Shown here one piece after another: positions 35,384-43,803 of a stretch of 64,000 nucleotides of DNA. The first letter of the stretch is position 1, and the number at the start of each line of letters is the position of its first letter. A model generated the notes under the pieces. That model was not told the origin of the DNA and searched no databases. It was given only the letters and a program-made list of their open reading frames with translations. Where the stretch lies: the NCBI GenBank assembly GCA_028293545.1, contig JAQGOP010000032.1, positions 93,215 through 157,214 on the forward strand. Reading direction: 5' to 3'. This DNA is from Verrucomicrobiota bacterium. GTDB lineage: Bacteria > Verrucomicrobiota > Verrucomicrobiia > Opitutales > Opitutaceae. The translations under genes and the position numbers were made by a program.

Positions 35384-37129
35384 ATGAAACGCTTCCTGCC
35401 CTACCTTAAATACCTCCGCGGGCACCGGACGTACCTGGTCTTCGCCCTGATCTGCGGCGCGATCAGCGGGCTTGTGTTCGGCCGCGGGCTGCCGGTGGTG
35501 ATCAACACGGTTTTCCCGCGGATCTTCACCGACGGCCCGCGCACCCTGCCCACGTCCGAGATCGTGGGCTACGCCCTCCTGATCCCGCTGATCTTCTTCA
35601 TCCGTGCGCTGACCGGCTTCCTCAACAACTACTTCATGAGCCGCTGCGGCATCGGCGTGCTCGAGACGTTGCGGGTCGAACTCTACCGCCAGCTGCAGCA
35701 CCTCCCGCTGAGTTACTTCGGGAAGAACCGCACCGGCGACCTCCTCTCGCGTCTCACCGCCGACACCCAGGTCGTGCAGCAGACCATCACGAGCAGCGCG
35801 AGCGACCTCGTCATCCAGCCGCTCACGCTGGTCGGCGCCTTCAGCTTCCTGGCGACGATCGCACTCCAGCACGACGGCGTCGTGCTGTTCCTCGCGTCGC
35901 TGGCCATCGTCCCGCTCTGCGTGCTTCCCGTGCGCTATGTCGGGAAAAAGCTCCTGAAACGCGCGGACGAGAACCAGCGCCTCCTTGGCGACATTTCCGA
36001 CCTGGCGAACCAGAACCTCATGGGCGCGCGCGAAGTGCGGGCCTTCGGCCTGGAGGAAAAGGAAGTCGACCTCTTCCAGCGCACCACGCGGCGCCTCTTC
36101 CTCGTGCAGATGAAAGTGGTGAAATATTCCCAAGTGCTTTCGCCGACGATCGAGTTCATCGCCTCCCTCGGCATCGCGTTCTCGCTCTATTACGCCTACA
36201 ACGCCGGCATTTCGCTCACGGTCTTCACGTCGATCCTCACGGCGCTCTTCGCGTGCTATGAACCGGTGAAAAAACTCGGCGCCCTCCACGGCCAGTTCAC
36301 CCGCGGCGCCGCCTCGCTGAACCGGATCGAGGAAATCCTCCACGAGCCGATCTCGATCAAGGATCCGCCGCAGCCCGTCGAAGTGCCCCGAAGGCTCCGC
36401 GGCGAAATCGCCTTCGAGGGCGTGGAGTTCGACTACATCCCGGGCGAGCCCGTGCTGCGCAGCGTCACGACGCGAATCCCCGCCGGGACGGTATGCGCGC
36501 TGGTGGGCCCGAGCGGGGCCGGCAAGACGACGTTCGCAAACCTCGTGCCGCGTTTTTATGAAGCCACCGGCGGCCGGGTCACGGTCGACGGCCACGACGT
36601 GCGCGATCTCCGCCTCGCCGACCTGCGCCGCAACATCGCGCTGGTTTCGCAGGACCCCGTGCTCTTCAACGACACGATCTACCAGAATCTCCTGCTGGGC
36701 CGCCCGGACGCCACGCGCGAGGAAGTCATGGCGGCGGCGATCGATGCGCACGCGGACGATTTCATCCGCAACGAACCCGACGGCTATGAGACCGTGGTGG
36801 GCGAACGCGGGTCGCGTCTGTCCGGCGGGCAAAAACAGCGACTCGCCCTCGCCCGCGCGTTCCTGCGCAACGCCCCGATCCTCATTCTCGATGAAGCCAC
36901 GTCCGCCTTGGATTCGCAGAGCGAACAGCTCATCCAGGAGGCGCTGCGGAAACTGGTCGTCGGCAAAACCGTCCTGATCATCGCACACCGCTTCAGCACG
37001 ATTCGCGATGCCTCCATGATCCTCGTGTTCGATCGCGGCGAAATCGTGGCGACGGGAAATCACGGGCGTCTCTACGATACCAGCCCGCTTTACCGGTCGC
37101 TCTACGACCGCCAGCACGGCGCCGCCTGA
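35384..37129 (+). CDS. MsbA-like ABC exporter (fused membrane and ATPase domains)
   Basis: A 581-residue half-transporter. The N-terminal ~320 residues form a six-helix exporter membrane domain and the C-terminal part is the ATPase, with Walker A GPSGAGKTTF near 373, signature LSGGQKQR near 478, Walker B LILDEATSALD near 500 and the H-loop IIAHRFST. This matches MsbA, which flips lipid A-core across the inner membrane. Three glycosyltransferase genes directly follow (4-bp gaps for the first two), supporting a lipopolysaccharide role, though other lipid or peptide exporters share this architecture. No binding protein is used by this family. Confidence 0.88.
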   Translation: MKRFLPYLKYLRGHRTYLVFALICGAISGLVFGRGLPVVINTVFPRIFTDGPRTLPTSEIVGYALLIPLIFFIRALTGFLNNYFMSRCGIGVLETLRVELYRQLQHLPLSYFGKNRTGDLLSRLTADTQVVQQTITSSASDLVIQPLTLVGAFSFLATIALQHDGVVLFLASLAIVPLCVLPVRYVGKKLLKRADENQRLLGDISDLANQNLMGAREVRAFGLEEKEVDLFQRTTRRLFLVQMKVVKYSQVLSPTIEFIASLGIAFSLYYAYNAGISLTVFTSILTALFACYEPVKKLGALHGQFTRGAASLNRIEEILHEPISIKDPPQPVEVPRRLRGEIAFEGVEFDYIPGEPVLRSVTTRIPAGTVCALVGPSGAGKTTFANLVPRFYEATGGRVTVDGHDVRDLRLADLRRNIALVSQDPVLFNDTIYQNLLLGRPDATREEVMAAAIDAHADDFIRNEPDGYETVVGERGSRLSGGQKQRLALARAFLRNAPILILDEATSALDSQSEQLIQEALRKLVVGKTVLIIAHRFSTIRDASMILVFDRGEIVATGNHGRLYDTSPLYRSLYDRQHGAA

Positions 37130-37133
37130 CCGC

Positions 37134-38246
37134 ATGGCCGAAGCCGCGCCCAACCTTCTCGTCATCCGCCGCCGCTACCTCGGGGACATCGTCCTGCTCG
37201 GCAGCGTCCTCCGCAACCTGCGCCAACACTGGCCCGGCGCCGGCATCACCGTCCTGACCGAACCCGCCTACGCCGGCGTCCTCGCGTTGAATCCGGATGT
37301 CACCGCCGCGCTCACTTTCCCCCTGGGCAGTTTCCACTGGCCGGCCTTCCTGCGTCGGTTGCGCCGCGCGCGCTTCACCCACGTCCTCGATTTTGACAAC
37401 ACGGATAAAACCGCGCTCGTGACCCGTCTCACCGGTGCGGCCGTCCGCGTCACCTTCGATCGCGAAACCAATCGTTTCCGACACCCCTGGATCTACACCG
37501 CGAGCGCCAAGGTCACGAACGCCTTCTACACTTCCCACCACATCACCGAGACCTATCTTTCGTTGCTGTCTCCGCTTGGTGTCCCGATCGGCACCCGCGA
37601 AGTCCGCCTCTTCCCGCGCCCGGCCGATCTCACCGCCGTCGCGGCGCTCGCCGGCAATCTCCCTGTCGTCCCTCTGCCAAACACTACCGGCGCAGCCGCG
37701 CCGCCCAACAATCCGCAATCAGCAATCCGCAATCCGAAATTCAAAAAACTGCTGCTGCACCCCGGCAGCCGCAGCCCCTTCCGTCTCTGGCCCGTCGAGC
37801 GATTCGCCGCCGTCTGCGATCGCCTGCAGGAAGAACTCGGGGTCCAGGTTTTTGTCGTTTCCGGGCCCGGTGAAACCGCGCTCGTGAAGCAGATTCGCGC
37901 GCACGCGAAAACCCATCTCGTCGCCCTCGAGCAGCGGCTCACCGTCGGGCAGTTCGCCGCGTTGCTCACGCAGTTCGATATTTTTTTCTGCCACGACAGC
38001 GGGCCCATGCACATCGCCGCGGCGGTTGGCACCCCCGTCGTCGCCCTGTTCGGTTCCCAGAACACCGCGATCTGGCACCCGCTCGGCGAGGGGCACACCG
38101 TGCTCCAGGCCCAGCTCCCGTGCTCGTGCATCGGCGACGCTGCGCCAACGCCGTGCGTGAAAGGCGATTCCTATCGCAGCTACTGCGTGCGCCAAATCGA
38201 CGTCGACCTTGTCTTCGCCACGCTCCGGAAAAAACTCGCCTCCTGA
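37134..38246 (+). CDS. Glycosyltransferase family 9 (LPS heptosyltransferase-like)
   Basis: A 370-residue GT-B enzyme of the ADP-heptose:LPS heptosyltransferase family. It begins with NLLVIRRRYLGDIVLLGSVL and has the donor-site segments LLHPGSRSPFRLWPVERFA, FFCHDSGPMHIAAAVGTPVVALFG and the C-terminal CVKGDSYRSYC region. Residues about 192-204 (NPQSAIRNPKF) are encoded by a GCAATCCGAAAT-type dispersed repeat and lie in the linker between the two domains, where an insertion could be tolerated. The gene starts 4 bp after the MsbA-like gene. Confidence 0.9.
   Translation: MAEAAPNLLVIRRRYLGDIVLLGSVLRNLRQHWPGAGITVLTEPAYAGVLALNPDVTAALTFPLGSFHWPAFLRRLRRARFTHVLDFDNTDKTALVTRLTGAAVRVTFDRETNRFRHPWIYTASAKVTNAFYTSHHITETYLSLLSPLGVPIGTREVRLFPRPADLTAVAALAGNLPVVPLPNTTGAAAPPNNPQSAIRNPKFKKLLLHPGSRSPFRLWPVERFAAVCDRLQEELGVQVFVVSGPGETALVKQIRAHAKTHLVALEQRLTVGQFAALLTQFDIFFCHDSGPMHIAAAVGTPVVALFGSQNTAIWHPLGEGHTVLQAQLPCSCIGDAAPTPCVKGDSYRSYCVRQIDVDLVFATLRKKLAS
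37708..37746 (+). repeat. Dispersed GCAATCCGAAAT-type repeat inside the GT9 gene
   Basis: The segment reads as repeated CAATCCGCAATC/AGCAATCCGC words ending in AATCCGAAAT, the same motif that bounds the repeat at 914-1224. It stays in frame and encodes NPQSAIRNPKF, so the gene is extended rather than broken. Confidence 0.75.
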
Positions 38247-38249
38247 GCC

Positions 38250-39200
38250 ATGCCCCCGCCCACCCTCAGCGTCACGGTCGCCATCCCCACCTACCAACGC
38301 GCCGCGATGCTGCGAGAAACGCTCGCCGGGCTCGTGCAGCAGGACTATCCCGCACCCCTGCTGGAAATCCTGATCGTCGACAACAACTCGCCCGATAACA
38401 CGCGCGAAGTCGTCGCCGGTTTTTCCGGGGCCGCCCACGCGCCCAAGTACGTGCTCGAAACCCGGCAGGGCGCGAACTACGCGCGCAACCGCGCGATCCG
38501 CGAAGCGCGCGGCGACATCATTATTTTTGGCGACGATGACATCCTGATCGAGTCGAACTGGGTCAGCGAAATTGTCCGTCCGTTCCAGGAGAATCCCGCG
38601 CTCCGCATCGGCGCGGTCGCCGGCGAAGTGATTCCCGTTTTCCCCGACGGTTGTCCCGCCTGGGTCGCCGGCTTCCACGGTCCCCAGGCGTTCCGCTCCG
38701 ATCCGGGTCCGTTGCGCCGCGGGCAAATTCCCATGAGCGCGAGCCTCGCGTTCCTGCGCTCGACCTTTCCCGAGCTCGGCTATTTCGATACCGAGCTCGG
38801 CCGCAAAGGCGGCGTGGTGTTTGGCGGCGACGAAAACCTCGCGATCAAGCGCCTCCTGAACGGCGGCTACGAGGTCTGGTTCGCCCCGGCCGCGCGCGCG
38901 CTGCACCAGATGCCCGGGAGCCGCACCACGTTTAAATATGTGCGCAAACACGCCTTCGATTCCGCGCGGTCGCGCGTCGTGGGCCGCGTGCGCGACGATC
39001 GCGACGAAGGCCGGGGCTCGACGGGATATCTGCTCAGCCGGCTGGCCGGAAATGTGGCCAAGGCCCCCGCGTTCGCCCTCTTGGGCGCATTCAACTTCTT
39101 GATCCTCCGCGCCGGCGCCGGCAAAAAAGCCCTGGTCCGCTCCTGGAGATCGTGCGGCTACCTCTACCAGATCCAGCGCTCCCTTCGCGGAAAAATTTAG
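38250..39200 (+). CDS. Glycosyltransferase family 2
   Basis: A 316-residue GT-A enzyme. The N-terminal SVTVAIPTYQRAAMLRETLAGL is the family start, LIVDNNSPDNT and the metal-binding IFGDDD (D-x-D type) follow, and the acceptor region contains FGGDENLAIKRLLNGG. The C-terminal part (about 250-316) has an amphipathic or weakly hydrophobic helix (APAFALLGAFNFLILRA), perhaps for membrane contact. It begins 3 bp after the GT9 stop, so it belongs to the same envelope-glycan operon. The transferred sugar is unknown. Confidence 0.9.
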   Translation: MPPPTLSVTVAIPTYQRAAMLRETLAGLVQQDYPAPLLEILIVDNNSPDNTREVVAGFSGAAHAPKYVLETRQGANYARNRAIREARGDIIIFGDDDILIESNWVSEIVRPFQENPALRIGAVAGEVIPVFPDGCPAWVAGFHGPQAFRSDPGPLRRGQIPMSASLAFLRSTFPELGYFDTELGRKGGVVFGGDENLAIKRLLNGGYEVWFAPAARALHQMPGSRTTFKYVRKHAFDSARSRVVGRVRDDRDEGRGSTGYLLSRLAGNVAKAPAFALLGAFNFLILRAGAGKKALVRSWRSCGYLYQIQRSLRGKI

Positions 39201-39421
39201 TCCCGGCCCCGGAGGGTTGGCCGCAAAGAAGCGCAAGTTTAGAGGACTCCGAATCGAAATTTCCGCGCGCTTATAAGCGCGCCCAAATCTCCGCCGTAGC
39301 CACTGAAAAATTTGCGCTTCTTTGCAGCAAAATTCCGACGGCTCGGTGCCCGGGTATTTTTTCGTGTGTTTCGTGTATTTCGTGGTGCCTCAATCCGATT
39401 AGTCTTCATTAGTTCCCAGTC
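39201..39421. repeat. Palindromic GCGCTTATAAGCGC element (copy 1, inverted) plus TTCGTGT motif
   Basis: The element at 39219-39328 starts GGCCGCAAAGAAGCGCAA and ends TTGCGCTTCTTTGCAGC, with the central palindrome at 39265-39282. It runs in the opposite orientation to the four other copies. The motif TTTCGTGTGTTTCGTGTA and its flank follow at 39355-39398. The GTG start of the next glycosyltransferase lies 24 bp further, so the repeats form most of the upstream region of that gene. Confidence 0.85.
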
Positions 39422-40207
39422 GTGGTTTCCCCGCTTCCACTCTCAGTCGTCATCATCGCCCGGAACGAGGCGCGTACGCTCCCGCGTTGCCTCGCGAGCG
39501 TGCAGGGCTGGGTCGCGGAGATCGTGGTCGCGTTGAACGACACGACCGACGGCAGCGCCACCCTCGCGAAAAATTTCGGCGCCCGCGTCGAAACCGTGCC
39601 GTGGCAGGGTTATCGCGACACCAAGAACGCCGCGCTCGCGCTCGCGGCCAACCCATGGGTGTTGTCGCTCGATGCCGACGAGGAAGTCTCCGCCGCGCTC
39701 CGCGCTTCGCTCACGGAGTTTTTCGTCCGCCCCGACCATGATCGATTCGCGGGCGCACGTTTTCCCCGCAAGGTCTGGTTCATCGATCGCTGGATCATGC
39801 ACGGCGATTGGTACCCGGACCTGAGCCTCCGTTTGTTGCAGCGCTCCCACGCGCGCTGGGGCGGCGATGCGTTCGTGCACGAGAAGGTCGAGTGCGACGG
39901 TCCCGTCGCGACGCTCAAAGGCGACCTCCATCACTATTCCTTTCCCACGCTCGGCGCGCATGTGGCGAAGATCACCCCTTTCGCCGATCTCTTCGTGCAG
40001 CAGCAGCAGGCGAAAGGGAAGAGGTTTTCCCTGGTCTCCGCCGTCGTTCGACCCGCGTGGCGATTCGTGCGGGCCTACGTTTTCAAGCTCGGCTTTCTCG
40101 ACGGCTTTCCCGGCCTCTATATCGCGTGGGCCACCTCCTTCGGGGCGTTCGTCCGTTACAGCCGCCTTTACGAAGAGGAACACCGGAGCGCTCCCCATGG
40201 CGGATAA
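39422..40207 (+). CDS. Glycosyltransferase family 2, LPS-core (WaaE/KdtX-like) type
   Basis: A 261-residue GT-A enzyme. The N-terminus VVIIARNEARTLPRCLASVQGW, followed by LNDTTDGSA, the metal-binding LSLDADEEVS and the WIMHGDWYPDLSLRLLQR segment, is the pattern of the WaaE/KdtX-type glucosyltransferases that add a sugar to the LPS inner core. The start is a GTG at 39422. The end overlaps the DUF721 gene by 11 bases, indicating coupled translation. The upstream gap holds repeats, so it may have its own promoter or depend on read-through. Confidence 0.88.
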   Translation: MVSPLPLSVVIIARNEARTLPRCLASVQGWVAEIVVALNDTTDGSATLAKNFGARVETVPWQGYRDTKNAALALAANPWVLSLDADEEVSAALRASLTEFFVRPDHDRFAGARFPRKVWFIDRWIMHGDWYPDLSLRLLQRSHARWGGDAFVHEKVECDGPVATLKGDLHHYSFPTLGAHVAKITPFADLFVQQQQAKGKRFSLVSAVVRPAWRFVRAYVFKLGFLDGFPGLYIAWATSFGAFVRYSRLYEEEHRSAPHGG

Positions 40208-40580
40208 GACCCACGAATTCAGCAAGCTGGCCGAGGAGCTGATCGGCGACCTCCGCGGCGTGCCTCCGCAGGAGCCGCGCCGACAGGTCAAACGGCCTTC
40301 GAAGCCACTCGCGGAGTTTGTGGAGGAGCTGATGGTGAAATATCACGTCGGCCGACCCTCGGTTGAGCAATTGATCCGGGACCAATGGGTCGATCTCGTC
40401 GGCGCCGCCAACGCCCATCACTCCCATCCCGTCAGCGTCGAGGGCAAGCGCCTCGTCGTGATCGCCGCCCATTCGGTCGTGCGAAGCGAAATCCTTCATC
40501 ATCGGGACGAAATCCTGCGCCGCCTGCGTCAAATCCCAGGCTGCGAAGAGCTTAGGTCCCTGAGCCTCCGGGCCGGCTAG
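40197..40580 (+). CDS. DciA/DUF721 family protein (replicative helicase loading)
   Basis: A 127-residue protein whose C-terminal half matches the DUF721 domain (VEQLIRDQWVDLVGAANAHHSHPVSVEGKRLVV and LRQIPGC). DUF721 proteins include DciA, which loads the replicative helicase DnaB in the many bacteria that lack DnaC/DnaI. The N-terminal part is basic. It overlaps the upstream glycosyltransferase gene by 11 bases, which sets the start at 40197. Its place between envelope genes and rpsO-pnp gives no further clue. Confidence 0.8.
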   Translation: MADKTHEFSKLAEELIGDLRGVPPQEPRRQVKRPSKPLAEFVEELMVKYHVGRPSVEQLIRDQWVDLVGAANAHHSHPVSVEGKRLVVIAAHSVVRSEILHHRDEILRRLRQIPGCEELRSLSLRAG

Positions 40581-40888
40581 CGCAGCGCCGTGCTCCGACC
40601 GGCTCGTTGGATTCCGCCCAAGGGCCAGGGTCGAGTCCACGTTGGCGCAGAGCGAACCCGTCCGGGAATGGCGTCCGCGAAATTTCTCTTGCCCCGTCCC
40701 CTTTGCTCTCGGAACCTGCCTCCTTGCGTTAGTGAAAGTCCATCGGTTGTGGACTTCCACCATGACTGGTCCCGCATTCCGCGGGATTGGAACGGTGGCG
40801 CCGGCTGGATCCCGACTTGTCGGGGTGCGGCGGGTGCCTCGGAGCTCCCAAGGTTCCCTACAGTCGTGCAACCCTCAGATCATAAACC
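40581..40888. other. Gap without a recognisable gene; leader of rpsO
   Basis: The 308-bp interval has no convincing gene: its open frames lack start signals and any recognisable motif. It must contain the promoter and leader of rpsO. I could not identify the structured S15 autoregulatory site known from other bacteria, and its form differs between phyla. Confidence 0.4.
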
Positions 40889-41152
40889 ATGCCTACAGTC
40901 GTTAAACCCGAAATCATCGCAGAATACAAAACTCACGAGAAGGACACCGGTTCGTCCGAAGTCCAAGTCGCCCTGCTCACTGCCCGGATCAATCACTTGA
41001 CCGAGCACCTGCGCACGCACCGCAAGGACTTCCACTCGCGCCGCGGGCTCCTCCAGATGGCCAGCCGTCGTCGCAAGCTCCTTGATTACCTCAAGAAGCA
41101 CGACCTGCCGAAGTACAGCGAACTCCTGCAGAAGCTGAATCTCCGCAAGTAA
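40889..41152 (+). CDS. rpsO: 30S ribosomal protein S15
   Basis: S15 is a primary 16S rRNA-binding protein of the small subunit. The 87-residue product carries the family signature [21 protein letters not shown], then [21 protein letters not shown] and ends in KLNLRK. Length is nearly standard (89 in E. coli). pnp follows downstream, the classic rpsO-pnp order, here separated by a strong hairpin and a ~300-bp gap. Confidence 0.97.
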   Translation: MPTVVKPEIIAEYKTHEKDTGSSEVQVALLTARINHLTEHLRTHRKDFHSRRGLLQMASRRRKLLDYLKKHDLPKYSELLQKLNLRK

Positions 41153-41166
41153 CCACCTTGATCACA

Positions 41167-41200
41167 CGGGCGACCCGATCCGCGGGTCGCCCGTTGTCTT
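41167..41200 (+). terminator. Terminator-like hairpin after rpsO
   Basis: A perfect 10-bp stem CGGGCGACCC / GGGTCGCCCG with loop GATCCGC is followed by the weak T-rich tail TTGTCTTT, 15 bp past the rpsO stop. It may partly end transcription before pnp. The rest of the gap to 41454 shows no gene. Confidence 0.75.
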
Positions 41201-41454
41201 TACCGACACTCGCATCCGGACCGGGACATTTCCGCTTGCCGCCGAGGTTTAAAAACCCGGTGGCGGCAAACGGAAATCTCTCGGGTTCCAACCGAGCAGA
41301 TTAAGTGGGTTCGTGAAATCCACCGCAGCGGCCGTTTCCCGGCCGCCGCCGCTTCCCTCCATGGGAAGCCACCGGGTCGCCGCCAGTCTCGTGTCTCTGG
41401 CCCGATCCGTCCTATCCGCCGACACCTTATCCGCATCCGAAAATCAGTCCGAAA

Positions 41455-43668
41455 ATGAATCAGAAACATAACGTCACCGTCCCAGGCCTCGGCCTCACGT
41501 TCTCGACCGGCTCCATCGCCCAGCTCGCTGGCGGCGCCGTCAACGTCAACGTCGGCGAAACCAACGTCTTCGTCACCGCCTGCGCCGCGCAGACCATGCG
41601 CCCTGGCCAGGATTTCTTCCCGCTCACCTGCGACTACCGCGACAAGTACGCCGCCGCCGGCCGCTTTCCCGGTGGTTACTTCAAGCGCGAAGGCCGCCCG
41701 TCCGAACGCGAGATCCTCATCTCCCGCCTCTGCGACCGCCCCTGCCGCCCCCTCTTCCCCGAGGGTTTCCTCAATGAAGTCCAGATTATCGGCCAGCTCA
41801 TGTCGGCCGACATGGTCAACGACTCCGACATCGCGATGGTCAACGGCGCCAGCGCCGCCCTCGCCATTTCCGACATTCCGTGGAACGGGCCCATCGGCTG
41901 CGTCCGCGTCGGTTTGATCGGCGACCAGTTCGTCGCCAATCCCACCATCGAGCAGATGTTCTCATCGTCCCTCGATCTCATCTACGTCGGCAATTCGAAG
42001 GACATGCTGATGATCGAAGGCTCCGCCGACCAGATCCCCGAGGAGAAGTTCGTCGAGGCCCTCGCGTTCGGCCACCAGGCCATCCAGCCGATCATCACCG
42101 CGATCAAGGAACTCGTCGCCGTCGCCGGCAAGCCGAAGGCCACGTTCGCTCTCATCGGTGCCACCGCTGAAGCCCGCGCCATCATCGAGCGCGTCGTTCC
42201 CGCCGAACGCGTTTCCGCCGCCATCTTCGGCTTCGAGAAAAACGTCCGCACCGCGAACGTGAAGAAGCTCAAGGAAGAGGCCAAGGCCGCCCTCCTCGCC
42301 GAACTCGGCGAAGGCAAGTTCACCGATGTCGACCTCAACGTCGTCTTCGAAGACCTCCAATACAAAGCCTACCGCTCCACCGTCCTCGCCCGCGGCGTCC
42401 GCTCCGATCATCGCGATGCGAAGTCGCTGCGCCCGCTGAGCTCCAAGGTCGGCGTCCTCCCGCGCGTGCACGGTTCCGCCATGTTCCAGCGCGGCGACAC
42501 GCAGAACATCGCCATCGTCACCCTCGGGCCGACGAAGGAAGCCCAGGACCTCGACGGCCTCACCGGCGGCGCCACCTCGAAGAGCTTCATCCTCCACTAT
42601 AACTTCCCGCCGTTCTCCGTCGGCGAAGCCGGCCGCTTCATCGGCCCCGGCCGCCGCGAAATCGGCCACGGCGCGCTCGCGGAACGCTCCCTCGTTCCCG
42701 TGCTTCCCGCCGAGGATGTCTTCCCCTACTCGATTCGCGTCGTGTCCGAGATCATGGCCTCCAACGGCTCGACCTCGATGGCTTCGATCTGCGGCGGCTG
42801 CCTTGCGCTCATGGACGCCGGCGTGCCGATCATCGCCCCGGTCGCGGGTATTTCCTGCGGCCTCATGACCGAAACCGCCCCGGACGGATCGATCGCCAAG
42901 TGGACCACCATCACCGACATCCTCGGTGAGGAAGATCACTTCGGCGACATGGACTTCAAGGTCGCCGGCACCACGAAGGGCATCACCGGTTTCCAGCTCG
43001 ATCTCAAGATCAACGGCCTGCCGTTCGAAATCGCCAAGACCGCGATCTACCAGGCTCGCGATGCCCGCATCGAGATCCTCCATTCGATGCTCGCCTCCCT
43101 GCCCGCGCCCCGCGCCGATCTCTCGAAGTTCGCGCCGCGCATCCAGACGATCCAGATCGATCCCGAAAAGATCGGCCTGCTGATCGGGCCCGGCGGCAAG
43201 ACGATCCGCCGCATCACCGAAACGACCGGTGCGCAGATCGACATCGCCGAGGACGATTCCGGCAAGGTGTTCGTTTACTCGAACAACGCGGAAGCCATGG
43301 CTCGCGCGATCCAGGAAATCGACGGCCTCTGCGGCGGTGGCGCCAGCGGCGGCGGCGGCGGCGCCCAGATCGAGATGGGCAAGATCTACACGGGTCGCGT
43401 CACCGGCATCAAAGAGTTCGGCTGCTTCGTCGAATGTCTCCCGGGCAAGGAAGGCCTTTGCCATATCAGCGAGCTCGCCGACTTCCGCGTGCGCCGCACC
43501 GAGGACGTCGTCAAGATGGGCGAGTCGATCACGGTGAAGTGCATCGGCATCGATGAACGCTCCGGCAAGGTCCGCCTGTCGCGCAAGGCCGCGATGAAGG
43601 AACTCGAGACGCAGAAACAGGGTGGCGACGCGGCTCCCGCCGCGGCCGAAGCCCCGGCTGCCAACTAA
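41455..43668 (+). CDS. pnp: Polynucleotide phosphorylase
   Basis: PNPase degrades RNA 3'-to-5' by phosphorolysis and is part of the RNA decay machinery. The 737-residue product has two RNase PH-like domains (first about 10-145, second about 310-545, with [17 protein letters not shown]), an all-alpha linker between them, a KH domain with GPGGKTI near 580, and an S1 domain starting [14 protein letters not shown] near 645. A Gly-rich linker separates KH and S1, and the C-terminus is a short Ala-rich tail. A strong terminator follows. Confidence 0.97.
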   Translation: MNQKHNVTVPGLGLTFSTGSIAQLAGGAVNVNVGETNVFVTACAAQTMRPGQDFFPLTCDYRDKYAAAGRFPGGYFKREGRPSEREILISRLCDRPCRPLFPEGFLNEVQIIGQLMSADMVNDSDIAMVNGASAALAISDIPWNGPIGCVRVGLIGDQFVANPTIEQMFSSSLDLIYVGNSKDMLMIEGSADQIPEEKFVEALAFGHQAIQPIITAIKELVAVAGKPKATFALIGATAEARAIIERVVPAERVSAAIFGFEKNVRTANVKKLKEEAKAALLAELGEGKFTDVDLNVVFEDLQYKAYRSTVLARGVRSDHRDAKSLRPLSSKVGVLPRVHGSAMFQRGDTQNIAIVTLGPTKEAQDLDGLTGGATSKSFILHYNFPPFSVGEAGRFIGPGRREIGHGALAERSLVPVLPAEDVFPYSIRVVSEIMASNGSTSMASICGGCLALMDAGVPIIAPVAGISCGLMTETAPDGSIAKWTTITDILGEEDHFGDMDFKVAGTTKGITGFQLDLKINGLPFEIAKTAIYQARDARIEILHSMLASLPAPRADLSKFAPRIQTIQIDPEKIGLLIGPGGKTIRRITETTGAQIDIAEDDSGKVFVYSNNAEAMARAIQEIDGLCGGGASGGGGGAQIEMGKIYTGRVTGIKEFGCFVECLPGKEGLCHISELADFRVRRTEDVVKMGESITVKCIGIDERSGKVRLSRKAAMKELETQKQGGDAAPAAAEAPAAN

Positions 43669-43701
43669 CTCGCACGCAGGTTTTCCTGCGTCGTTTTTTC
43701 C

Positions 43702-43733
43702 AAGCCGCGACCTCCGGGTCGCGGCTTTTTTTT
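43702..43733 (+). terminator. Intrinsic terminator of pnp
   Basis: An 11-bp perfect stem AAGCCGCGACC / GGTCGCGGCTT with a TCCG tetraloop and a long T run, 33 bp past the stop. The stem core is identical to the one after the Gre-fusion gene at 18733. Confidence 0.92.
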
Positions 43734-43803
43734 GGCTCTGCGGATCGGCGAGTCGGAACTACAAGTAGCGGGTTGCCCGGACGCAGCTGTCATCCCCGTT
43801 GCC

